Assembly (NCBI GenBank): GCA_020351875.1
Contig: CP070671.1
Location: forward strand, 451,103-515,102
Direction: 5' to 3'
From: Chromatiales bacterium
GTDB taxonomy: Bacteria > Pseudomonadota > Gammaproteobacteria > Steroidobacterales > GCA-2729495
Length of the DNA stretch: 64,000 nt
The notes below the pieces were generated by a model. The model did no database searches. It was not told the DNA's origin and saw only the letters and a list, made by a program, of their open reading frames with translations. The position numbers and the translations under genes are program-made. Shown here piece after piece: positions 17,959-25,921 of this stretch (positions are counted from its first letter, which is position 1; each line of letters begins with the position of its first letter).

Positions 17959-19158
17959 ATGGCCAACGAACCCGATCTCTGGCATTTCGCCGACTGCGAC
18001 CTGGATCTCGCCGCACGCGAACTCCGGGTTGGCGGCAGTGAGCGCGCGATCGAGCCGAAGGCCTTCGACCTGCTGGCCTACCTGCTGAATCACCGCGAGC
18101 GGGTCGTCAGTCACGACGAACTGATGGACGCCATCTGGCCGGGCGTGATCGTGACCGAAGCGGCCCTGGCCCGCACCGTGATGAAGGCCCGCAAGGCCGT
18201 GGACGACGGTGCGGGCCAGCAGGCGGTGATCCGCACCGTGCCGAAACGCGGTTACCGATTTGTCGCTGAACTCGATAACGACGGCCTGCGCCCCGGTACC
18301 TCGGGTCCCGCGGAGCCCGAAGACCTGAGCCCGGTGCAGTTCGCGCGCAGCGGCGGGGTCCATGTCGCGTGGCGGTCGCTGGGCAGCGGGTCGCCCGCGA
18401 TCCTGTTCGTACCGGGTTTCGTGTCGCACCTGGACAATCGCTACAAGGTGCCGTCGCTGATTCGTTTCGAGGAACGGCTCGCGCGCAAGAACCGCCTGGT
18501 CACCTTCGACAAGCGCGGCATGGGACTGTCGGAACGCGTCAGCTACCCGCCCACGGTGGAAAACACCGTCGCCGACATGGTCGCGGTGCTGGACGCAGCC
18601 GGCATCGACCAGGCGGTGCTGTTCGGCGTGTCCGAAGGCGGTCCAGCCACCGCGCTGTTCGCGACCACGCAGCCGGCGCGGACCCGCGGCGTGATCATGT
18701 ATGGCGCCTTTGCTAAGGGCCTGCGCAGCAAAGACTACCCGTGGGCGCGGCCGCGCAAGCTGTTCGACGCCTGGCTCGACGAGTTCATCGGCGCGTGGGG
18801 CTCGCCCGCGTCGCTGGAATATTTCGCGCCGAATCTCGCCCAGGATCCGGAGGCGCGTGCGGAATGGTCCCATTACCTGCGCAACGCGGCCACGCCTGCG
18901 AGCGTGCGCGGCGTGCTGGAAGCCCTGCGCGACATCGACGTGCGCGACATCCTGCCGCAGATCGATGTGCCGACCCTGGTGCTGCACCGGCGCGGCGATC
19001 GCATCGCGCGCTGGGAGGCGGGCGAAGACATTGCCGAACGCATTCCCGGTGCGCGCTTCAAGCTGCTGGAAGGCGACGATCACTGGTGGTTCATCGGCGA
19101 CAGCGAATCGATACTCGAAGAGATCGAGAGCTTCCTGGCCTCGTTGCCGCCGCGGTAG
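17959..19158 (+). CDS. Winged-helix (CadC/OmpR-type) DNA-binding domain fused to alpha/beta hydrolase
   Basis: 399 residues. Residues ~5-100 form a transcriptional-regulator C-type winged helix (PKAFDLLAYLLNHRERVVSH, then IRTVPKRGYRF, the wing typical of OmpR/CadC). Residues ~120-395 form an alpha/beta hydrolase with VTFDKRGMGLSERV, a nucleophile elbow GVSEGG, an acid in a VLHRRGDRI strand, and the catalytic His near GDDHWWF. No membrane helix separates the two, so it should be cytoplasmic. The fusion suggests a regulator whose DNA binding is tied to binding or cleaving a small ester-type ligand. That link is inference. Confidence 0.85.
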   Translation: MANEPDLWHFADCDLDLAARELRVGGSERAIEPKAFDLLAYLLNHRERVVSHDELMDAIWPGVIVTEAALARTVMKARKAVDDGAGQQAVIRTVPKRGYRFVAELDNDGLRPGTSGPAEPEDLSPVQFARSGGVHVAWRSLGSGSPAILFVPGFVSHLDNRYKVPSLIRFEERLARKNRLVTFDKRGMGLSERVSYPPTVENTVADMVAVLDAAGIDQAVLFGVSEGGPATALFATTQPARTRGVIMYGAFAKGLRSKDYPWARPRKLFDAWLDEFIGAWGSPASLEYFAPNLAQDPEARAEWSHYLRNAATPASVRGVLEALRDIDVRDILPQIDVPTLVLHRRGDRIARWEAGEDIAERIPGARFKLLEGDDHWWFIGDSESILEEIESFLASLPPR

Positions 19159-19161
19159 ACC

Positions 19162-19199
19162 TTTACTTTTTCGCCTGAGCAAGAAAGTAAACTGTCCCC
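19162..19199. repeat. REP-like palindrome ending in GGGGACAGTTTACTTTC, copy 1
   Basis: An 8-bp inverted repeat TTTACTTT (19162-19169) / AAAGTAAA (19184-19191), plus the motif that reads GGGGACAGTTTACTTTCTT on the minus strand (19199 down to 19181). A close relative, GGGGACAGTGTACTTATTTC, occurs at 23188. It ends 3 bp before the modB start codon, so it takes the place of any SD there. Confidence 0.6.
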
Positions 19200-19202
19200 G
19201 CA

Positions 19203-19871
19203 ATGGACTTCACCCCGATCTGGCTCACACTGCGCCTGGCAGGCCTGACCACGGCGATCCTGCTGGTGTTCGGTACGCCGCTTGCGTGGTGGCTCGCCCA
19301 TAGCCGGGCGCGCGCAGCACCGGCCGTAGAAGCCCTGACCGCGCTGCCACTGGTGCTGCCGCCGACGGTGCTGGGCTTCTACCTGTTACTGCTGTTCAAC
19401 CCACAAGCCGGTTTCGGCGCCTTCTGGCTGGAGCTGACCGGGCAGACGCTGAGTTTTTCCTTCAGCGGCCTGGTGGTCGCGTCGGTGCTGTATTCCCTGC
19501 CCTTCGTCGTGCAACCGCTGCAGACGGCGTTCCAGATGCAGGGTCGTGGGCCGCTGGAGGCCGCGGCCACGCTCGGTGCGACGCCGCTGGACGCGTTCTT
19601 CACCGTCGCCTCGCCGCTGGCCTTGCGCGGCTACCTGAGCGCGGCAGTGCTTGGGTTTGCGCACACGGTGGGCGAGTTCGGTGTGGTGCTGATGGTGGGC
19701 GGCAACATTCCCGGTCGTACGCAGGTGATCTCGATCGCGATTTACGAAGAGGTGGAGACGCTGAACTACGCGCAGGCGCACCAGTGGTCGGCGATTCTGC
19801 TGGTGTTTTCCTTCCTGACGCTGCTGCTGGTCTACGGACTGAACCGGCGCAGCGCACCACGGGTGGGCTGA
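19203..19871 (+). CDS. modB: Molybdate ABC transporter permease
   Basis: 222 residues with five predicted membrane helices. Motifs are TPLAWWLAHSRARAAPAVEA, ALPLVLPPTVLGFYLLLLF and, in the cytoplasmic EAA loop, EAAATLGATPLDAFFTVASP. HTVGEFGVVLMVGGNIPGRT matches ModB specifically. Together with ModC it forms the inner-membrane molybdate channel. The stop overlaps the modC start (TGATG at 19869). There is no modA upstream. The start codon lacks a visible SD because the upstream bases form a REP-like palindrome. Confidence 0.92.
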   Translation: MDFTPIWLTLRLAGLTTAILLVFGTPLAWWLAHSRARAAPAVEALTALPLVLPPTVLGFYLLLLFNPQAGFGAFWLELTGQTLSFSFSGLVVASVLYSLPFVVQPLQTAFQMQGRGPLEAAATLGATPLDAFFTVASPLALRGYLSAAVLGFAHTVGEFGVVLMVGGNIPGRTQVISIAIYEEVETLNYAQAHQWSAILLVFSFLTLLLVYGLNRRSAPRVG

Positions 19872-20947
19872 TGGCGCAGCTGACTCTCGATCTGCAGGCG
19901 ACCCTGGGTGATTTCTCGTTGCAGGTGGACGACCAGCTGCAGATGGACGGCATCACCGCGCTGTTCGGCCCGAGCGGCAGCGGCAAGAGCACGCTGCTGC
20001 GAATCATCGCCGGGCTGGAAACCCGGGCCACCGGCAAAGTGGCCTTCAACGGTGAGACCTGGCAGCACGCCCGCATGCGCGTGCCCGCTCACGTGCGCGG
20101 CGCGACCCTGCTGTTCCAGGACGTGCGCCTGTTCCCGCACCTGGATGTCGGTGGGAACCTGGACTACGCGGCCCGGCGCGCGCCGCCGTCACGCGACGGC
20201 GCTGACCGACACGACATCATCCGGTCGCTGGAACTCGACAACCTGCTGGACCGACGCACACAGACCCTGTCCGGCGGCGAGGCCCAGCGGGTCGCGATCG
20301 CGCGGGCGCTGCTCGCCCGCCCACGGCTGCTGCTGATGGACGAACCCCTGGCCGCGCTGGACCTGGGGCGCCGCGCGCGCCTGCTCGACCGCATCGAAGA
20401 ACTGCCCCGCCGCTTCGGGATCCCGGTGCTGTATGTCACCCACGCGATCGACGAAGTGGCGCGACTGGCCGACCACACGGTACTGATGCAGTCAGGCCGC
20501 TGGATCGCCCGCGGCGATACCGCCGACATTCTCGAAAGGCTGGACCTGCCGGACCTCGCCGCCGGTTCGGACACCGGCGCACTGCTGAACGCGACCGTGG
20601 CCAGCCACGACGACGCGCTCGCGCTGACCCGCCTCACGGTCGGCAGCTGGACACTTAGCGTCCCGGCACTGAACCGCCCGGCCGGCGCAGAAGTTCGCCT
20701 GCGCGTGCGCGCCCGCGACGTCGCACTGGCCACCGAGCGGCCGTCGGCCATCAGCATCCGCAACGTGCTCGAGGGCCGCGTGCTGGAAATCACCACCGAC
20801 GGGCAGTCCCCCTACGCCGAAGTGCTGATCGACGTAGACGGCAGCCACCTGCGCGCCCGCATCACCCGCGCGTCCGTCGCGGAACTCGCCCTCGTCGCCG
20901 GCAGCCGGGTCTACGCGCTGATCAAGAGCATCGCGCTAGACAGCTGA
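19871..20947 (+). CDS. modC: Molybdate ABC transporter ATP-binding protein
   Basis: 358 residues from ATG 19871, which overlaps the modB stop. Walker A is GPSGSGKST, the Q-loop is TLLFQDVRLFPHLDVGGNL, the signature is TLSGGEAQRVAIARALL, Walker B is LLLMDEPLAALD, and the switch region is VLYVTHAIDEVARLADH. The C-terminal ~70 residues are a TOBE/Mop-like molybdate-binding domain (RVLEITTDGQSPYAEVLIDV). It energises uptake of molybdate for molybdenum-cofactor enzymes. A periplasmic binding protein must be encoded elsewhere, or this pair is an incomplete system. Confidence 0.93.
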   Translation: MAQLTLDLQATLGDFSLQVDDQLQMDGITALFGPSGSGKSTLLRIIAGLETRATGKVAFNGETWQHARMRVPAHVRGATLLFQDVRLFPHLDVGGNLDYAARRAPPSRDGADRHDIIRSLELDNLLDRRTQTLSGGEAQRVAIARALLARPRLLLMDEPLAALDLGRRARLLDRIEELPRRFGIPVLYVTHAIDEVARLADHTVLMQSGRWIARGDTADILERLDLPDLAAGSDTGALLNATVASHDDALALTRLTVGSWTLSVPALNRPAGAEVRLRVRARDVALATERPSAISIRNVLEGRVLEITTDGQSPYAEVLIDVDGSHLRARITRASVAELALVAGSRVYALIKSIALDS

Positions 20948-20964
20948 CCCACTCAGAAAACCCG

Positions 20965-21043
20965 GTGGGAGCGGCTTCAGCCGCGATTTCTGTCTGGCAG
21001 TGCGAATGTGTTGGATAAGAATCGCGGCTGAAGCCGCTCCCAC
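20965..21043. repeat. REP doublet 1 (inverted pair)
   Basis: GTGGGAGCGGCTTCAGCCGC (starting 20965) and its exact inverse ending at 21043 flank a ~35-bp spacer. Each half is itself palindromic. This is the REP-type unit widespread in Pseudomonas and Xanthomonas relatives; head-to-head pairs like this form BIMEs. Confidence 0.9.
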
Positions 21044-21101
21044 AAAAGACCCTCGAGGCGGCATAGGAGGCTCCAGCAGGAGACCCGGCAACATGTCCGG
21101 C

Positions 21102-21190
21102 GGGCCGCGCTGGGGATGTTTTTTCCTGAGCGACTTTTTCGGAGCGAAGGAAAAAAGCATCGCCAGAAAAGCGGCCCAGCCACCATAGTC
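21102..21190. repeat. Hairpin-forming repeat element, copy 1
   Basis: About 89 bp that starts GGGCCGCGCTGGGGATG and contains long complementary arms (GGGATGTTTTTTCC with GGAAAAAAGCATC, and GGGCCGC with GCGGCCC). It is nearly identical to 21879-21967, including ctgagcgacttttt and ggagcgaag in the middle. In both places it follows a REP pair by 45-60 bp, so REP pair plus hairpin looks like one composite element. Confidence 0.85.
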
Positions 21191-21303
21191 GGCCCGGTGG
21201 TTCCCGTATCAACAACGTCTCCGGATCTTCATCGCCCTGTCACACACAGGAGGTGAAATTGCTCCCGGGCAACCCCAGGCCCGGGAGCGTTTACAATGCA
21301 GCG

Positions 21304-21747
21304 ATGCCGCCAAAAACCCGATTGCCCGCCGCCCTCGCCGCCCTCATGGCCGCCGCCTGCGCCACCGAGCCCCCGACCCAGCCTCCCATCGATCTGGCAG
21401 ACACGCAGTGGATGGTCGAAGACATCGACGGCCAGGGGGTCGCCGACAAAGTGGAGTCGACGCTAAGCATCGATGCCAGCGGCCGCGCATCCGGCATCGG
21501 CGGGTGCAACCGCTACTTCGGCGACGTGAACCACAACGACGGCGCCATCAGCTTCGGCCCCCTAGGCAGCACGCGCATGGCCTGCCCGCAAGCCGTGATG
21601 GACCAGGAACAACGCTTCTTCGCCGCACTGGAAGCCAGCCGCACCTACCGCCAGGACGACCTGACCGGCCTGCTCTACTTCCAGGACGAAGCCGGCACAG
21701 ACGTCCTCAGATTCCGCCGCATGCGCAAGATCGAAGCGGCCGAATAG
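21304..21747 (+). CDS. META-domain lipoprotein (HslJ-like)
   Basis: 147 residues from ATG 21304, giving a lipoprotein signal with lipobox LMAAAC. The mature part is a single META domain: DTQWMVEDIDGQGV, SGIGGCNRYFGDVNHNDGAI, GSTRMACPQAVMDQEQRFFA. It is related to HslJ, an outer-membrane heat-inducible lipoprotein linked to novobiocin resistance in E. coli. The gene is bracketed by two copies of the composite REP/hairpin element and so stands as a repeat-flanked cassette. Confidence 0.88.
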   Translation: MPPKTRLPAALAALMAAACATEPPTQPPIDLADTQWMVEDIDGQGVADKVESTLSIDASGRASGIGGCNRYFGDVNHNDGAISFGPLGSTRMACPQAVMDQEQRFFAALEASRTYRQDDLTGLLYFQDEAGTDVLRFRRMRKIEAAE

Positions 21748-21757
21748 GAATCGGGAA

Positions 21758-21835
21758 TCGCGGCTAAAGCCGCTCCCACGGAGTGGCTCTGTTCCTTTTT
21801 CGGAGGGTCTTCGGTGGGAGCGGCTTCAGCCGCGA
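21758..21835. repeat. REP doublet 2 (inverted pair)
   Basis: TCGCGGCTAAAGCCGCTCCC (from 21758, one base different from the standard unit) and GTGGGAGCGGCTTCAGCCGC (21814-21833) form a tail-to-tail pair around ~34 bp. The orientation is opposite to doublet 1 at 20965-21043. Confidence 0.9.
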
Positions 21836-21878
21836 TGCCATCAACTCTCCCCCAACCGAAGGGAGCGCCAAATTTTCC

Positions 21879-21967
21879 GGGCCGCGCTGGGGATGTTTTT
21901 TCTGAGCGACTTTTTTGGAGCGAAGAAAAAAAGCATCGCCGGGAAAGCGGCCCGACCACCAAGGTCG
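21879..21967. repeat. Hairpin-forming repeat element, copy 2
   Basis: Second copy of the element at 21102-21190, in the same orientation with a few substitutions and one-base indels (for example ttttttggagc for tttttcggagc). It keeps the complementary arms GGGCCGC/GCGGCCC and ATGTTTTTTC/GAAAAAAAGCAT. It ends about 20 bp before the stop of the convergent serine hydrolase. Confidence 0.85.
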
Positions 21968-21987
21968 CTGGCCTTGCCGGCCGCCCG

Positions 21988-23187
21988 CTATTGAACTGCG
22001 GTCTTGGCGCTGTCGGCGGCCGCCATACCTCGGATGAGCCGATTCGGTATCCACGACTGATCCCAGGGTTCCGCTGGCCACACGCGGTTGGCTCTCACCA
22101 CCACCATGTCCAGGTGCGGAATCACCCACACGTGCTGGTAACCGTGCCCGAGAAATTGCAAGACGTCATCGCTCGCGAACTCTTCTGCCGCCCACCAGGT
22201 TTGTGGCGTCGGCGGGTTACCCCCACTCTGGTCCAGCACGTTGCGCCAGATCTGGTAGCCATAACCGTCCCAGGTCGCGGCAGGCTGCACCATCTCCCGG
22301 GCCCAGCCCGGTGGCAGGATCTGCCGGTCGCCCAGGCGCCCATCGTTCAGGATCAACAGGCCAAGTTTCGTCCAGTCCACGGGCCGCGACAGGATGCAGC
22401 AGGACTTCATCACGCTGCCGCCCGGCTCCTCCAGGTACATGAACGCCGGGCCCAGGTCCGCCGGCTGCCAGATGCGCTCGCCGACGAAGTCCTGGTAGCT
22501 CTGCCCGGTGGCGCGTTCGAGCACCAGCCCGAGCAGGTTGTTCTCGTTGTTGTTGTAGTCGAACTTCGTGCCCGGCGGGTCCACCAGCGCGAGCTCCAGG
22601 ATCGGCCCGTCGAAGTCGCTGCCGAAATGCTGGCGCACCCCGCCGGACCACGGCACCGGCTTGTAGTCGGGCGCGATTTGCGCGAGCCCACCGGACATGT
22701 TCAGCAGGTTGCGAATCGTGATCGCACCGCGCGGGTCGTCGCGCCACTCTTGCAGGTAGTTGCCGATGGGATCGTCGACGGAAGCAATGGCGCCATCGGC
22801 AATCGCAATGCCAACGGCCATACCGAGCACCGTCTTCGACATGGATTGGGGGTTGAACAGCGTGTCGCGGTCGTAACCCGGCCAGTAGCGCTCCAGTTCG
22901 AGCTGGCCGTGCCGGACCACGATCAGCGCCATGGAATCCTGCGATTCCGCGTACTGCTCGATCGCGGCCAGCAGCCCCGGCGGGATCGTCGGCTCGGCGG
23001 CAACGGGCAGCACCGAGCCCGCGCCGTGTTCGAGGGGATATCGCGGTTCGAACCACGCCACCGGCGCCGTGTGCGCGTCGTAACCGTTCACGACAAAGCT
23101 GGTGTAGCGCTTCACGAACCACCACTCGCTGGTGGTCCAGCCTCCCAGCACCACGACGAGCAGCAACAATAGCCAGTGCTTCTTCAC
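21988..23187 (-). CDS. Beta-lactamase-fold serine hydrolase, membrane anchored
   Basis: 399 residues from a GTG at 23187, giving MKKHWLLLLLVVVLGGW as an N-terminal anchor or signal helix; the longer frame to 23298 runs through a REP-like sequence and is unlikely. The catalytic SxxK is in NPQSMSKTVLGMAV and the YxN-type motif in FDYNNNENN, as in AmpC/EstB-type class C enzymes. Other family features are LLNMSGGLAQIAPDY and HVWVIPHLDMVVVRANR near the end. It is probably a periplasmic esterase or peptidase; beta-lactam hydrolysis cannot be inferred. Confidence 0.87.
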   Translation of the reverse strand: MKKHWLLLLLVVVLGGWTTSEWWFVKRYTSFVVNGYDAHTAPVAWFEPRYPLEHGAGSVLPVAAEPTIPPGLLAAIEQYAESQDSMALIVVRHGQLELERYWPGYDRDTLFNPQSMSKTVLGMAVGIAIADGAIASVDDPIGNYLQEWRDDPRGAITIRNLLNMSGGLAQIAPDYKPVPWSGGVRQHFGSDFDGPILELALVDPPGTKFDYNNNENNLLGLVLERATGQSYQDFVGERIWQPADLGPAFMYLEEPGGSVMKSCCILSRPVDWTKLGLLILNDGRLGDRQILPPGWAREMVQPAATWDGYGYQIWRNVLDQSGGNPPTPQTWWAAEEFASDDVLQFLGHGYQHVWVIPHLDMVVVRANRVWPAEPWDQSWIPNRLIRGMAAADSAKTAVQ

Positions 23188-23208
23188 GGGGACAGTGTAC
23201 TTATTTCC
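23188..23208. repeat. REP-like motif GGGGACAGTGTACTTATTTC, copy 2
   Basis: Shares GGGGACAGT-N-TACTT with the minus-strand motif at 19181-19199. Such GGGGACAGT-type sequences are common intergenic repeats in many proteobacteria and are often associated with REP-type transposases. Here too it touches a start codon, that of the serine hydrolase. Confidence 0.5.
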
Positions 23209-23275
23209 AGCTGCGTCGCGGCCCACGCCGTAACCAGCATCAGAAATCAGAACACTGTCGGCGGAAAAGCCCGGA

Positions 23276-23312
23276 AAAGAAAAAGGGCGCGGCCGCATAA
23301 GCAGCCGCGCCC
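23276..23312 (-). terminator. Terminator of the second TonB receptor gene
   Basis: On the minus strand GGGCGCGGC (23312-23304) pairs with GCCGCGCCC (23293-23285), and the stem is followed by a T-rich tract (plus-strand AAAAGAAAAA). It lies 20 bp beyond the receptor stop codon. Confidence 0.88.
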
Positions 23313-23332
23313 TGGATCAGCGAAGCTCGGGG

Positions 23333-25744
23333 CTAGTTGCCGCCGAAGCCCTTCTTGAACCGCACCAGCCAGGTGCGCGGCGCCTGCAGGTACTGGAAAT
23401 CCACCAACGTCGAGACCACCATCTTGCGGTCCGTACAGTTGCGGCACTCGGCCGTCAGCTGCCAGTCGCTTTCAGTGTTGTTCAGTGCCACCGACGCGTT
23501 GATGTTCGTATAGCCGCTAACACGGGCCGGGTCGGTGCCGCTCGTGCCCACGCTGTGCTCGTCCACCGTGTAGGTGTATGCGGACGGGATCAACTCGTAG
23601 CCACCGCCCAGGTCCCACAGATAATTGAAACCAACGTTGAGCGTCCAGTCCGGCGAGCGAACCGGATCGGCAATGTTACAGCTGGGATCGACGATACCCG
23701 CACCGCCGCCCCCGAGGCCTGCGCGACAGTCCGCCTGCTGCTGCTTGATCGAAGGGTCGACACTCTTGTACTCGTTATCCTGGATCCCGACGTTCATGAA
23801 CAACGTCAGCGCGTCCACCGGCACCAAAATAAACTCCGCTTCTAAGCCCTTGTTTTCGAGATCCGCGAAGTTCTGCGTGATGAAGGTGGGCACCCCGCCA
23901 ATCGAGACTGCAGCCGGCAGCTGGAAGTCCTCAATGTCGGCGTAGAACAAGGTGAGGTTTGCCCGCAGCCGGTTGTCCAGCCAGTCGGACTTCATGCCGA
24001 CCTCGTAGGACCAGACCGTTTCCTTATCGAAATCCAGCAGCGCGTTTGCCGCAGTACCCCGTGCGTTCCAGCCGCCCGACTTGAAGCCGCGCGTCGCCGA
24101 CGCGTAGAAGGCCAGCCCGTCGCGGGGCTGGTATTCGGCCGCAAAGCGGGGCGTCCAGACATCCTCGTCCTGCGATGTCGGAATCCCGTTTAAAGGGAAA
24201 TTAAAGGTCCAAAGATCCAGATCATGGACCCCGTTGCCGTCCACATCGGTGAAGCCACAGTCGGGTATGGTCGTTGGCAGACAAGCGGTGAAGTCGCGGT
24301 ACTGGATCTGTTTCTCTTCGTCCGTGTAGCGCACACCGGCCGTGATGGTCCACTGATCGGTTACCGCATAGTCGGCCTGCAGGTAAGCCGCCGTGGTTTC
24401 CGTGGTGTTCTTCAGCACACGATCGGCCAGCACGAGCGGAATACCCACATCGAAGATGTCGCCAAAGTCTGTGTTGTTATCTTCGTCCAGGTAGAAAAAG
24501 CCGGCCACGTAGTCGATGCTGTCACCCAGACTCGATACCCACTTGATTTCCTGGCTCAGCTGCTTGTGCTTGCCGTCGTTAGCGATCGTGAACGAGCCCC
24601 AGGGAGCGACGTTACCGGGCGTACGTGGCGGATCGTCCTTGGTCGGTGCACCGCCGGCGACGCCACCCGAACAAAACGGACTGTTGTCGCAGAAGTCCAG
24701 GTTGAAGTTCTGGTCGAGATCACGCCAACCGGTGATGAAGGACAGGGTGCCAGCGTCGCCTATCTCCCAGTCGAACACCGAGGTCACGTTGATCGATTCC
24801 GTGAAGTTACCGAGCTTCGTGCCTGACTTCTTCCCGGTGACGATTCCGGCCAGATTGCTGGCCGTCGGGCTCAGACCGGTACTGGAGTAACGGTTCCCGT
24901 CCTGCTTCCAGTTCAGGAGATTGGCCCGGTCGTCGTCGATATAATCCACGGCGATGTGCCACTGCAGGCTGTCGAAGATGTCGACCAGCGCTGCGGCCCG
25001 CAAGCCGAAGCTCTTCTGCTGGTTGATGTCCTTGTTGTCCTTCACGTTCGGATCTGTCGTACACACGCCGCCAACGCAGTTTCTGGTGCCGATATTCCGG
25101 TTCTTGACGTACCCGTCATCCTGTATGTAATAGGCGGAAAACTTGGTCTTGATCCGATCGCTGATGGGTATGTCGACGCTGCCTCGTCCCTGGTAACGGC
25201 TGAACTCGCCAGCGCCCGCTTCGACATAGCCACCAAATTCGTCGGCTGGCTTCTTCAGAATCAGCCGCACCGCGCCGCCGGTGGTGTTCCGGCCGAACAA
25301 CGTGCCCTGCGGGCCACGCAGTACCTCGATGCGGTCCACGTCGAACAGCGCCAGGTTGTTCTGATTCTGGCGCGTGATGTAGATATCATCCACGTAGGCG
25401 CCCACCGGCGGGTCGAAGGTTGCAATGGACTCTGTGTTGTTGAGACCGCGCAGGGCGTAGTTGTTCGACGTGCCCGGGCCCGTATTGTTGTGGGCGACCA
25501 TGTTCGGCACCAGCCTGCCGATGTCCAGGGTCTCTACCACCTGTAGCCGTTCCAACTGGTCCGCGTTCAAGGCCGTGATGGCCACCGGCACTTCCTGCGC
25601 CTGCTGCTCGCGGCGCTGGGCGGTGACCACGATGTCGTCCATCAGCACGTTCTGGGCAAGCACTGCAGTGGAGTAAGCACCGGAACCAGACGCAACGACC
25701 AGTGCAACCAAGCCGTGCAACACACGTTGGCTCGAAATCGACAT
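23333..25744 (-). CDS. TonB-dependent outer-membrane receptor
   Basis: 803 residues from ATG 25744 (SD GAGGGGG upstream), giving a signal peptide that ends near TAVLAQ. The TonB box region is MDDIVVTAQR; the plug has VPVAITALNADQLERLQVVE, YVDDIYITRQ and RIEVLRGPQGTLFGRNTTGG. The barrel ends FQYLQAPRTWLVRFKKGFGGN. It has several barrel Cys pairs, such as DFCDNSPFC and ECRNC. This iron-complex receptor subfamily is highly amplified in organisms that use complex organic matter. The ligand is unknown. Confidence 0.94.
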   Translation of the reverse strand: MSISSQRVLHGLVALVVASGSGAYSTAVLAQNVLMDDIVVTAQRREQQAQEVPVAITALNADQLERLQVVETLDIGRLVPNMVAHNNTGPGTSNNYALRGLNNTESIATFDPPVGAYVDDIYITRQNQNNLALFDVDRIEVLRGPQGTLFGRNTTGGAVRLILKKPADEFGGYVEAGAGEFSRYQGRGSVDIPISDRIKTKFSAYYIQDDGYVKNRNIGTRNCVGGVCTTDPNVKDNKDINQQKSFGLRAAALVDIFDSLQWHIAVDYIDDDRANLLNWKQDGNRYSSTGLSPTASNLAGIVTGKKSGTKLGNFTESINVTSVFDWEIGDAGTLSFITGWRDLDQNFNLDFCDNSPFCSGGVAGGAPTKDDPPRTPGNVAPWGSFTIANDGKHKQLSQEIKWVSSLGDSIDYVAGFFYLDEDNNTDFGDIFDVGIPLVLADRVLKNTTETTAAYLQADYAVTDQWTITAGVRYTDEEKQIQYRDFTACLPTTIPDCGFTDVDGNGVHDLDLWTFNFPLNGIPTSQDEDVWTPRFAAEYQPRDGLAFYASATRGFKSGGWNARGTAANALLDFDKETVWSYEVGMKSDWLDNRLRANLTLFYADIEDFQLPAAVSIGGVPTFITQNFADLENKGLEAEFILVPVDALTLFMNVGIQDNEYKSVDPSIKQQQADCRAGLGGGGAGIVDPSCNIADPVRSPDWTLNVGFNYLWDLGGGYELIPSAYTYTVDEHSVGTSGTDPARVSGYTNINASVALNNTESDWQLTAECRNCTDRKMVVSTLVDFQYLQAPRTWLVRFKKGFGGN

Positions 25745-25921
25745 ATCGACAAACCCCCTCGATTGAATTGTTGTCGGCGCGGCCGGCGGAATTCCCCAAA
25801 ACGCACGCGCAGCGGGAAAGATACGTGGTTTGTTTCGGAAATCCAACGCTATTTGGATTGCCGTCGCCGCGCGCTGGACGGCTCGAAACGGACATTGTCG
25901 CGCAGACGCTACAGACCGGCG

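Larger units (their letters stand above)
20948..21303. other. Intergenic region with repeats, no gene
   Basis: These 356 bp between modC and the META-domain gene hold no convincing gene. They consist of a REP pair (20965-21043), a spacer, and a hairpin-forming element (21102-21190). Open frames crossing them are produced by the repeats and not by coding selection. An SD-like AGGAGG precedes 21253, but the GTG start there would overlap it. Confidence 0.75.

Noticed and set aside
17902..19203. 433-codon minus-strand open frame
   Set aside because: Antisense to the winged-helix/hydrolase fusion, whose motifs are intact.
21253..21303. GTG start at 21253 for the META-domain gene
   Set aside because: The start would overlap its own AGGAGG, and only ATG 21304 yields a proper lipoprotein signal peptide.
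21814..23172. 452-codon plus-strand open frame
   Set aside because: Begins inside the REP/hairpin repeats and is antisense to the serine hydrolase.
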